The position numbers were made by a program, and so were the translations under genes. Under the pieces are notes generated by a model that saw only the letters and a list, made by a program, of their open reading frames with translations, searched no databases and was not told the DNA's origin. Shown piece after piece: positions 13,768 through 20,102 of a stretch of DNA of 21,467 nt (positions within the stretch are counted from its first letter, which is position 1; each line of letters opens with the position of its first letter). Source of the DNA: JAHISC01 sp964645815 (GTDB lineage Bacteria; Patescibacteriota; Patescibacteriia; UBA9934); assembly GCA_964645815.1 (NCBI GenBank), contig CAZYCR010000012.1, positions 1-21,467 on the forward strand, in the 5' to 3' direction.

Positions 13768-15060
13768 CTACTCGATGAGACTGAGGTCCAGCTCAGGGTA
13801 GCGCTGACGCATGATGCCGCCGAGAATCTGCTGCCGGCGCCGCGCACCATGGAACTCTGGTGTGCCCGGTCGCGAGCCGTTGAGGTAGTCAGGCAAGGTC
13901 TGCACCGACATCTCGACTGCTCCAGCCACCATGCGGCTTCCAACTTCGTAGATGAAGCGGCCCTTCAGCTGTCGGTGGTGGAAGTGATTCCCATTGAAAC
14001 GATTGGGGTCATGTGACTCGAGACGATCGAGCCGGAATGGTGTCTTCTCCGGAGCCCAAACCGTTTTGATGAGGTACTGCTGCAATCGATCGACATCTTC
14101 GCGATCAGCCAGCAGAAGCTGACCGTCGATGATCTTAGCGACGACCACGAGTCGGTAGCCGCGCCGATCAGAGAGCGTCCGCCCATTGGCGAGCTTCCTG
14201 ACCGTGGATCCTGGCTCCTTGTCGCGCCGAGTGTGGTAGACCAAGTAGACCTGATTGCCAATCTTCACCAGACGCAAGCGCCAGGGCAAGAGCAACATGG
14301 TCGCATCGAGCTTCTGGCGCCGCAGGGCACGAAGTTTCTTGGTCGCCTCGTCCTGATCACGGAAAAGGAAGACCTGGGGGCTGAACTGGCAGCCGGCATT
14401 CGTGCACGTTCCCATGATGCGATGGTGATTGCCGGCATCACGCACGAAGACGAGGTAGAGCTTCTCGAGGGTGTGTCCATCGAAAAAGCGCTCGCGCATG
14501 ATGTTCTGAATCTGCTGCAAGGAGACCTTGACCACCGAACGCGGTTCGAAGAGCTCGACCAGCATGAACTGGAAGAGACTGGCACAGACCATTCGCGCAT
14601 CGCGAACGAGCAGACGATCGAGCTGATGGTGTGGCGAAATGCTGGTCTGATAGGTCGCAGCATCACGCATGAGCTCGAACGGCGTGAGGTAGGACTTGAC
14701 GTCGTCGTGGATGTCGAGCGCTTCACGGTGTTCCGGGAAAATGCTGTTGACGGTCCCGATGATCGTGTCAATGGTGAAGTTCAGGTTGGTCTGGGCGATG
14801 TCGAGCACCACCAGGGCATCTTCAGTGATCCGCAAGTGCCGATAGCGATCGTGAATTTCCAGATACCACGGAACCTGCCGCTTGGCCTCCGGAAACATCT
14901 TGAGGAACGCTGCCTTGAAAGCTTCAGGGGCGGAAACACCCTGGTCTGTCAATTCGTTGAACAACCCGCCTTTTTTTCTGTTGGTGATGAGACGGGTGAT
15001 CGTCTCGATCTTGCGATATTGCAACGCACGATCCGGATAATACAACTTGATCTTGGCCAA
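13768..15060 (-). CDS. GC-rich orphan with a RelA/SpoT-like synthetase domain in its C-terminal half (tentative)
   Basis: The start chosen is TTG at 15058-15060, with SD GGAGG four bases upstream, giving 430 residues beginning MAKIKLYYPDRALQYRK; the frame is open further up only through a terminator hairpin. Residues 1-270 are not recognised and show no clear HD-hydrolase motif. Residues 278-410 follow the order of RelA/SpoT synthetase motifs: RRDKEPGSTVRKL (the RxKxxxSxxxK loop), LSDRRGYRLVVV (acidic metal ligand then Arg), a DREDVDRLQQYL helix, FRLDRL, NRFNGNHFHH (like NxYQSLHT), AVEMSVQT (like EVQIRT, with the catalytic Glu) and a later FHGARRR. This suggests a (p)ppGpp-type pyrophosphokinase or a toxic relative. 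The assignment is by motif reading only and the domain is divergent. The gene stands alone between a candidate ncRNA and murA. Confidence 0.6.
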   Translation of the reverse strand: MAKIKLYYPDRALQYRKIETITRLITNRKKGGLFNELTDQGVSAPEAFKAAFLKMFPEAKRQVPWYLEIHDRYRHLRITEDALVVLDIAQTNLNFTIDTIIGTVNSIFPEHREALDIHDDVKSYLTPFELMRDAATYQTSISPHHQLDRLLVRDARMVCASLFQFMLVELFEPRSVVKVSLQQIQNIMRERFFDGHTLEKLYLVFVRDAGNHHRIMGTCTNAGCQFSPQVFLFRDQDEATKKLRALRRQKLDATMLLLPWRLRLVKIGNQVYLVYHTRRDKEPGSTVRKLANGRTLSDRRGYRLVVVAKIIDGQLLLADREDVDRLQQYLIKTVWAPEKTPFRLDRLESHDPNRFNGNHFHHRQLKGRFIYEVGSRMVAGAVEMSVQTLPDYLNGSRPGTPEFHGARRRQQILGGIMRQRYPELDLSLIE

Positions 15061-15064
15061 AATT

Positions 15065-15069
15065 CCTCC
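15065..15069 (-). promoter_or_regulatory. Ribosome binding site deciding the TTG start at 15060
   Basis: GGAGG on the minus strand, four bases before TTG. It favours this start over any upstream codon in the frame. Confidence 0.75.
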
Positions 15070-15100
15070 AACTCGATTATTTATCAAAGAACGACGAAGA

Positions 15101-15129
15101 ACTTTACCACACCAAAAAGCACGATGCAA
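15101..15129 (-). promoter_or_regulatory. Possible promoter of the 13768-15060 gene
   Basis: On the minus strand TTGCAT (15124-15129), a 17-base spacer and TAAAGT (15101-15106) preceded by TGG. The -35 box lies in the loop and arm of the terminator hairpin that precedes it. Confidence 0.4.
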
Positions 15130-15151
15130 GAGTGCATCGTGATTTTTGGTG
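15110..15151 (-). terminator. Strong hairpin terminator of the candidate ncRNA
   Basis: CACGATGCA and TGCATCGTG form a perfect 9-bp stem with loop CTCT on the minus strand, followed by CTTTTTGG. A flanking CACCAAAAA/TTTTTGGTG pairing extends it to about 18 bp with one mismatch. It can work in both directions. Confidence 0.85.
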
Positions 15152-15382
15152 CTCCAGGCAAAACTGACTGGTCCTCTACCACATGTGGGTAAAACTGTAC
15201 ATCTGTCGGAGAAGCAAGCCTTGGCCCGGTTGTCCGGTTCCTTGTACAGAAGAGCGACCGCTGGACCCCCTCACTCTGGCCTTTGGGAGGTCAGATACTG
15301 GTCTACGTAATCTCGTAGATATTCGGTTCGTCCGTGGATCCTTTCAGTTTATGAACGGCCAATTAGTTGTGCCTGTTGGAGC
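15148..15382 (-). ncRNA. Candidate structured non-coding RNA, family not recognised
   Basis: Between ndk and the 13768-15060 gene there is no credible protein gene. The minus strand has a promoter (15389-15417) whose expected start, about 15382, coincides with the 5' end of a closing helix. GCTCCA, then GGC, ACT, ATTGG and CC on the 5' side pair in order with the mirror segments on the 3' side at 15151-15174. Inside are hairpins TCTACG/CGTAGA (15302-15319), CTGACCTCC pairing with GGGGGTC-CAG (15261-15294), and a domain closed by CTGTACA/TGTACAG (15195-15249) with a CCGG-ACAA-CCGG tip. G-U pairs occur on this strand only. A terminator follows. The 3' end reads GGAGCACCA, but no T-loop is present, so it is not a tRNA or normal tmRNA. 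RNase P, SRP and 6S signatures were not found. Confidence 0.6.
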
Positions 15383-15388
15383 TCTTTC

Positions 15389-15417
15389 ATCGTACCGCAT
15401 CGCTGGCTTTGCTGCAA
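15389..15417 (-). promoter_or_regulatory. Promoter of the candidate ncRNA
   Basis: On the minus strand TTGCAG (15412-15417), a 17-base spacer and TACGAT (15389-15394). Seven bases after the -10 comes the first base of the closing helix at 15382. Confidence 0.55.
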
Positions 15418-15420
15418 ATA

Positions 15421-15450
15421 GAAAAAACGGGAATTTGTCCCCGTTTCTTC
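15421..15450 (-). terminator. Terminator of ndk
   Basis: AAACGGG and CCCGTTT form a 7-bp stem with loop GACAAATT, followed by TTTC on the minus strand, about 20 bases after the ndk stop. The plus strand also has a U-rich tail, so it may be bidirectional. Confidence 0.75.
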
Positions 15451-15467
15451 AACAGTTTTTACACAAT

Positions 15468-15935
15468 TTAGATTCCCTCTCCAAAATGAAAACGATCAGT
15501 TAACTTTTCGTAACTAAATAGCTCGTCATCATTAAAGAAACGCTTAATTTCAGTCCCAGCAGCTTCCAAAGAATCAGAAGCATGCACCATATTTGACGGG
15601 ACATTCATGGAAAGATCAGCACGGATTGTTCCAGCATCAGCTTCACGAGGGTTTGTAGCACCAACTATTTTTCTAACTTCTTCAACGACACCTAGCCCTT
15701 CCAAAACCATAGCTACAACCGGAGTCTGCATCATAAACTTTTTCAAGTCGCCAAAAAATGGTTTCTCTTTTAAGTGACCGTAGTGCTCTTCCAAAGTAGC
15801 TTCGTCCAAGTTGGCAAACTTAAGAGCAACAACTTTCAAGCCTTTTTTCTCAAAACGAGATAGAACTTCGCCAACCAGTTCTCTCTGAACGGCATCTGGT
15901 TTTATGAGTACAAGAGATCGTTCAATATTTGCCAT
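15468..15935 (-). CDS. ndk: Nucleoside diphosphate kinase
   Basis: Ndk moves the gamma phosphate between NTPs and NDPs through a phospho-histidine, balancing nucleotide pools. The start ATG at 15933-15935 gives 155 residues beginning MANIERSLVLIKPDAVQRELVG. The family order is clear: KPDAVQR, the segment GDLKKFMMQTPVVAMVLEG, ATNPREADAGTIRADL and the active-site NMVHASDS with the catalytic His. The length is slightly above the usual 135-150 because of a C-terminal FNDDELFSYEKLTDRFHFGEG stretch. Ten upstream codons are open but do not match the family. It diverges from the plus-strand orphan; a promoter lies at 15956-15984. No SD. Confidence 0.98.
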   Translation of the reverse strand: MANIERSLVLIKPDAVQRELVGEVLSRFEKKGLKVVALKFANLDEATLEEHYGHLKEKPFFGDLKKFMMQTPVVAMVLEGLGVVEEVRKIVGATNPREADAGTIRADLSMNVPSNMVHASDSLEAAGTEIKRFFNDDELFSYEKLTDRFHFGEGI

Positions 15936-15955
15936 AAAATATTTTATTTGCTGCC

Positions 15956-15984
15956 ATGCTAGCAAAAATTCAATTTTCTGTAAA
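15956..15984 (-). promoter_or_regulatory. ndk promoter
   Basis: On the minus strand TTTACA (15979-15984), a 17-base spacer and TAGCAT (15956-15961) preceded by TGC, an extended -10. Its -35 is only three bases from the -35 of the divergent plus-strand promoter. Confidence 0.6.
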
Positions 15985-15987
15985 GAT

Positions 15988-16016
15988 TTGACGACAATTA
16001 AATAAATAGATAATCT
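15988..16016 (+). promoter_or_regulatory. Promoter of the plus-strand orphan gene
   Basis: TTGACG (15988-15993), a 17-base spacer and TAATCT (16011-16016); GATAAT in the same place is an alternative -10. Transcription should start near 16023, just before the SD. Confidence 0.5.
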
Positions 16017-16041
16017 TGACGAACATTTTTTGGAGGTCCCC

Positions 16042-16530
16042 TTGCCCCGTTACCTGCCTCTCACTTGGTCCATTGTCGACACCCATCACCACTCCTTCGA
16101 CTGGCGGCGCTTTGTCTCCTGTGATCCGTCGATCCAGAAGCACAAGCGTCGGCCACACTTCCACGAGGACTTCTCGCCCGCCGAGAACTTCGTCGTCCTG
16201 GCACTGCTCCTGGAGGCAGAAGTGCAGGAGTCATGGTGTGGTCTGGTCTCGGCCACGCTCCAGCGCCTGCTCGAACGCTTCTACCAGCCGGGCTCCGCGC
16301 CGATCGACCTTCCCCTGCAGAGCGATCTCGAGGCCGCCTGCGAGATCCTGCGCAGCCGTAACCTGGTCGGCAAGCAGGAGTTGCGCCTGCGTGTCCGCGA
16401 GAAGACTTCGAAGCAGGACCACGAAGACCAGGTCTTCGTGGTCTACTTCCCCACCAGCCTCCTGGTCTCCTCGCTCTTCCACTGGCTCCACACCAAGGAG
16501 CCCGATCGTCCCACGCAACCCTACCCGTGA
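16042..16530 (+). CDS. GC-rich orphan gene of unknown function on the plus strand
   Basis: The start is TTG at 16042-16044 with SD GGAGGT four bases upstream (16032-16037); earlier codons in the frame would lie within the SD itself. The 162-residue product starts MPRYLPLTWSIVDTHHHSFDWRRF. It is rich in His, Arg and Leu, with a long predicted helix around FVVLALLLEAEVQ and SATLQRLLERF, then DLEAACEILRSR and strand segments ELRLRVREK and DQVFVVYFPTSLLVSSLF. No membrane segment, signal peptide or known motif is clear; the THHHS and HFHED histidines could bind a metal, but that is only a thought. It is the only convincing plus-strand gene, strongly GC-rich against its AT-rich neighbours, and ends at a hairpin. 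Confidence 0.75.
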   Translation: MPRYLPLTWSIVDTHHHSFDWRRFVSCDPSIQKHKRRPHFHEDFSPAENFVVLALLLEAEVQESWCGLVSATLQRLLERFYQPGSAPIDLPLQSDLEAACEILRSRNLVGKQELRLRVREKTSKQDHEDQVFVVYFPTSLLVSSLFHWLHTKEPDRPTQPYP

Positions 16531-16547
16531 CCGCTGTCACGAACCGG

Positions 16548-16573
16548 CCCGCTGCCTCTGGGTGGCGGGTCTT
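16548..16573 (+). terminator. Terminator of the plus-strand orphan gene
   Basis: CCCGCTGCC and GGGTGGCGGG-type arms pair over 9 bp (two wobbles) with loop TCTG, then TCTTCAGTTAT. The U tract is weak. It lies between the converging ends of this gene and the metallo-beta-lactamase gene. Confidence 0.6.
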
Positions 16574-16576
16574 CAG

Positions 16577-17440
16577 TTATAAATCAAAAACTTTCAATTC
16601 CGGCTCGCTACCATCAGAACTAATACGTACGTCGCCGTCTAAATCAGTCCTTAATATTTGGGCACCGAAACTGTTTAGTCGTTCAACAATGATCGGGCTT
16701 GGATGACCATAATCATTTTCGCCAACCGGAATCACTGCTACGTCGGGCGTAATTTTTTCCAAAAAATCTAAACCACTCGAAGTCTCACTTCCTTGATGGC
16801 CAACTTTTAAAACATCAATGTGTGGCAGCGAATCTAGAATCTGCTCTTCTTGCTCCAGTCCTAAATCAGCCGGCAATAAAATAGTTGTCTCTCCATAAGT
16901 TAGAAGTAAAGTAACCGACCCATCATTGGGATCATCGAGTGTCATCTCGGTTAATTTTGATTTTGGCCAGAGTACTTGCAAGCTAGCCCCATCGCCCAAA
17001 TCATAAACCTCACCAGCCGAAATATCATCAGTCTCAGCTGCCGATAATTTTTCAAAATAATCATAGGCTTCTGTTCCGTACTTTTGCCCCGATGACCAAA
17101 CTTCATCCACTTGGTAGCGTTCAAGTACATAATTTAGTCCCGTGACATGATCAGCATGCGGATGAGTGGAGACAACAAGATCGATTGAACGATCCCAAAA
17201 CGGCATGACACTGGCCAATTTCTCCAAAATCTCCGACGATGGGCCACCGTCGATTAAAACTTGCCGCTCTGGCCCTTCAATATAAATCGAGTCGCCTTGG
17301 CCTACATCAAAAATCCAAACTAAAAGGCTGTCATCTTCTCCAGCTTTTCCCAAATACAACTGTTGCCAAAGAGTTGTGAGCAAAACCAAAAGTATCAAGA
17401 AAACAAAAGTGATAATTTTTTGGCGCCAACGTTGTTTCAT
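16577..17440 (-). CDS. ComEC-type metallo-beta-lactamase domain protein (detached C-terminal part of ComEC)
   Basis: The 287-residue product has one N-terminal membrane helix (residues 9-30) and an outer metallo-beta-lactamase domain. Motifs in order: FDVGQGDS at 44-51, IDGG at 63-66, THPHADH at 92-98 (metal ligands His93, His95, Asp97, His98), PADL with Asp192, GHQGS with His215 and a late His246. In Bacillus-type ComEC this domain is the C-terminus and is thought to degrade the non-transforming DNA strand. Here it is a separate gene whose ATG overlaps the stop of the channel gene by four bases, so the two parts are made together. It probably acts at the outer face of the membrane in DNA uptake. 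Confidence 0.92.
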   Translation of the reverse strand: MKQRWRQKIITFVFLILLVLLTTLWQQLYLGKAGEDDSLLVWIFDVGQGDSIYIEGPERQVLIDGGPSSEILEKLASVMPFWDRSIDLVVSTHPHADHVTGLNYVLERYQVDEVWSSGQKYGTEAYDYFEKLSAAETDDISAGEVYDLGDGASLQVLWPKSKLTEMTLDDPNDGSVTLLLTYGETTILLPADLGLEQEEQILDSLPHIDVLKVGHQGSETSSGLDFLEKITPDVAVIPVGENDYGHPSPIIVERLNSFGAQILRTDLDGDVRISSDGSEPELKVFDL

Positions 17441-18825
17441 AAAAAGTTAAGACTTGCAAAAGGAAGATCGGCTAAACTGGAAACAAAGAAAAGCATGAGA
17501 TGCAAAAGTGCCCAGGCTGGAGCAGAAAAAATTGTTGCCAACGGTAAACTAACTAGACCAACGAGAATAGCCAGACTGCCAAAAAACATGGCATACGGAA
17601 TTATTGGCAAAATTAAAACATTAGCCAAAAGGCTCACTAAGGAAATTCTTCCGAAGCTGAAAATAATGATCGGCAAGGTAAAGATTGTTGCGGCGAGTGT
17701 TGCTGTTACTGACTCACGAATAGCCACTGTCTCTGGAATAAATTGTAATTTTTTCTCAAGCTTTGGTGAAAAATAAATAAGACCGATGGTCGAGAGCATC
17801 GAGAGTTGGAAACCAACGCTGTCTCGCATTAGCAGCGGATTGAACAAAAGCATTGAACCGGCGGTGAGTAATATAACATTAGTCATGGTTGACTTCCGAC
17901 CAAGCTGAGTTGAGAGCAATACCAAGACACCCATCACCCCGGCTCTGACAACTGCTGCTTCAGCACCAGCCAAAATCACATAAGCAATGATCGCCGCCAA
18001 AATAAAAGCAAAAGCCCGCGGACGTCGTAAACCCAAAAAAATCAGTAAAGCGAAAATAATTTTTGTTACTACAGCAACATTATACCCACTAGCTGCGACA
18101 ATATGAGTGGTACCTGTTCTTAGAAAAACTTCTTGCCAGGGGTCGGAAAAACGCTCTTCACCCAAAAGTAAACCAATCATGAGTGATGCTTCCGGTTCGC
18201 CAAAAATTTTGTCGTTGTAAGCAATAATTTTCTCACGGGTTTGCCAAAGAAAAGTTAAAATCGGATTTGCACTATTATTTTCAATAACAATCGGTGCACT
18301 CCTGCTGTAACAAGTGGCATAAATTCCTTTAACAGCTAAAAATCTTTCGTAGTGAAAACCATCGAGCGGTTGCGGGCGCTCAAGTTCACATTTTAGGGTA
18401 ACGCGCTCACCATATTCAAAACGCGGAAACAACGGAGCAAAGACAAGCAGCTTATCAGTCGCGGCCAGATCATCGAGTTTTAAATCAGTTAATGTTAAAG
18501 ATTGGCTTTTTTCTGATCGTTCTATGTCCACGATGACTCCGGAAGTAACAAAACTTGAGTCTGTAAAATTTGCCACCGAATCAGCTGCTGGCGTGAATGC
18601 TTGATAGCGCCAGAAACCAATCAAAGCAAAAAACCCGAGCAACAAATAAACTAAAAACCGCCGCTCAAAGCGCCAGAAGATCAAAAATGAAATTGATAAA
18701 AGCGGAATCAATATCCAAAGACGCTCATCAAAAAAAGATTGGCCACCAGCCAAAAAAATTCCTAGTAAAAACCCGAGACAAGAAAATCTGAGGATTACTG
18801 CTCCGCTGAATTTTTTGGACGCCAT
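17437..18825 (-). CDS. comEC: ComEC/Rec2 DNA-uptake channel, without its metallo-beta-lactamase domain
   Basis: ComEC forms the membrane channel that takes in single-stranded DNA during natural transformation. The 462-residue product starts with hydrophobic helices (residues 9-75), then a soluble DUF4131-like OB-fold region (about 85-185), then the competence domain with the hallmark RTGTTHIVAASGYNVAVV near 237-254 and about seven further helices. It stops where the metallo-beta-lactamase domain would begin in the full-length protein (about 750 residues). That domain is encoded by the next gene, in a four-base overlap. The ATG lies 31 bases inside the end of the dehydrogenase gene; no SD is seen. 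Confidence 0.93.
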   Translation of the reverse strand: MASKKFSGAVILRFSCLGFLLGIFLAGGQSFFDERLWILIPLLSISFLIFWRFERRFLVYLLLGFFALIGFWRYQAFTPAADSVANFTDSSFVTSGVIVDIERSEKSQSLTLTDLKLDDLAATDKLLVFAPLFPRFEYGERVTLKCELERPQPLDGFHYERFLAVKGIYATCYSRSAPIVIENNSANPILTFLWQTREKIIAYNDKIFGEPEASLMIGLLLGEERFSDPWQEVFLRTGTTHIVAASGYNVAVVTKIIFALLIFLGLRRPRAFAFILAAIIAYVILAGAEAAVVRAGVMGVLVLLSTQLGRKSTMTNVILLTAGSMLLFNPLLMRDSVGFQLSMLSTIGLIYFSPKLEKKLQFIPETVAIRESVTATLAATIFTLPIIIFSFGRISLVSLLANVLILPIIPYAMFFGSLAILVGLVSLPLATIFSAPAWALLHLMLFFVSSLADLPFASLNFL

Positions 18826-20102
18826 AAGCCGATGCCGTACACTTCAAAGCCCTGCTGCCAGACATCCTGGTGCGGTAGAAAATGTTTAGCGTCAAAAATC
18901 ACCGGGCGCTTCATCTTTTCTTTAACCACATCCCAGTCAGCGGCGGCAAACTCAGGCCATTCGGTCAAAACAAAAAGCCCATCTGCACCATCTAGAGCTT
19001 CAATCGCTGAGTTAGCGTAATCTACCCGATCACCGAGAACTACTCTCGCATTTTTAATCGCTTGCGGATCATAAACGGTAAGCTGAGCACCGCGCTTGAC
19101 CAGCTCCTCAACAATATCCATAGCTAAAGAGAAACGGACATCATCAGTACCTTTGTTAAAAGAAAGTCCCCAAACCGCCAACTTCTGACCAGAGAGATCA
19201 CCTAATATCTCCACGATCTTTTTCATGAACCATTTTGGTTGATTTTTGTTAACTGAAAGGATGGCATGCAGCAAATCTGGTTCAGCACCAACGCTGTCGC
19301 CTAAAAAACAAAGTGCTTGAGTATCTTTTGGCAGACAACCGCCACCAAAACCAATTGATGAACCAAGATATTTTTCACCAATGCGATGATCGAGGCCCAC
19401 CAATTTTTCGATCGCTTTAATATCAGCTCCAACTTTGTCGGAAATTTTGGCGATTTCATTAATGAACGAGAGTCTGCTGGCGAGCATGGCGTTAGCGGCG
19501 TATTTTACCAGCTGTGCTGTTTCGACTGAGACAACAAAAATCGGTGCTTCAATTCCCCGGTGAACCTCCTCTAAAATTTTTGCCGCCCGTTTGCTTTCAA
19601 CTCCAACAACAATCCGGTCAGGATGCAAAAAATCATCGATCGATTTTCCTTGACGTAAAAATTCAGGGTTAGCAGCCAACTCGATCGCTGGATTGCCAAG
19701 CCACTCGTGCATTTGTTCTCGAGTTCCTGGCGGTACGGTGCTCTTAATTACCACAATGGTTTGTGTTGCCAAAATCGATCCAATGTCTTTTAACACTTTT
19801 TCAATAAACGAAAGATCACAGGAACCATCTTCCGCTTGCGGCGTTTGAACGCCAACAAAAACAATATCCGTGTCACTGGCAATCGCTTCTCTAAAATCAG
19901 TTGTAAACTTTAGTCGTTGGCTCTGAAGACCCTCATCCAAAAGTTCCTGCAGTCCTGCCTCATAAATGGGAGCTTCATGTCTATTCAAAGCATCAACTTT
20001 TTCTTGTGCAACATCAACACAGTCAACATTATGTCCCAAATGTGCTAAACAAACCCCCTGTGTAAGACCAACATAGCCGGTCCCGATCACAGTAATCTTC
20101 AT
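18795..20102 (-). CDS. UDP-glucose/nucleotide-sugar 6-dehydrogenase
   Basis: This enzyme oxidises UDP-glucose (or a related UDP-sugar) twice with NAD to the uronic acid, for cell-surface polysaccharide. The 435-residue product has the NAD-binding GTGYVGL at 7-13, the STVPPGT segment at 121-127, NPEFLRQG at 145-152, Lys200 followed by YAANA, and the catalytic Cys256 in GFGGGCLPKD. The C-terminal UDP-binding domain (VWGLSFNKGTDDVR, then FDAKH) is complete. Length fits the UGD family; UDP-N-acetyl-sugar dehydrogenases are close relatives and cannot be fully excluded. Its ATG overlaps the transporter stop by four bases. Confidence 0.95.
   Translation of the reverse strand: MKITVIGTGYVGLTQGVCLAHLGHNVDCVDVAQEKVDALNRHEAPIYEAGLQELLDEGLQSQRLKFTTDFREAIASDTDIVFVGVQTPQAEDGSCDLSFIEKVLKDIGSILATQTIVVIKSTVPPGTREQMHEWLGNPAIELAANPEFLRQGKSIDDFLHPDRIVVGVESKRAAKILEEVHRGIEAPIFVVSVETAQLVKYAANAMLASRLSFINEIAKISDKVGADIKAIEKLVGLDHRIGEKYLGSSIGFGGGCLPKDTQALCFLGDSVGAEPDLLHAILSVNKNQPKWFMKKIVEILGDLSGQKLAVWGLSFNKGTDDVRFSLAMDIVEELVKRGAQLTVYDPQAIKNARVVLGDRVDYANSAIEALDGADGLFVLTEWPEFAAADWDVVKEKMKRPVIFDAKHFLPHQDVWQQGFEVYGIGLWRPKNSAEQ

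Noticed and set aside
15061..15129. Longer N-terminus for the RelA/SpoT-like gene
   Set aside because: It starts inside a terminator hairpin and lacks an SD, while TTG at 15060 has GGAGG.
14233..15192. A 319-codon open frame on the plus strand
   Set aside because: It lies opposite the GC-rich 13768-15060 gene, has a Glu/Asp/Leu-rich composition typical of an antisense shadow, no SD, and crosses the terminator hairpin. The minus-strand frame has an SD, a terminator and motifs.
15148..15382. The ncRNA as tmRNA or tRNA because of its encoded CCA-like end
   Set aside because: No T-loop (GTTCGA-like), no tag reading frame ending in Ala-Ala, and the closing stem is interrupted by bulges.
15148..15382. 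The ncRNA as RNase P RNA or SRP RNA
   Set aside because: The GAGGAAAGTCC and ACAGAACCC blocks of RNase P, and the GGAAGGAAGCAGCC tip of SRP RNA, are absent on both strands.
15183..15503. A 106-codon plus-strand frame over the candidate ncRNA
   Set aside because: No SD, odd composition, runs into ndk on the other strand, and the region is explained better by RNA structure.
16061..16540. Long minus-strand frames opposite the plus-strand orphan
   Set aside because: They are rich in Arg, Gly, Pro and Ala as expected of shadows of a GC-rich gene, and have no start signals.
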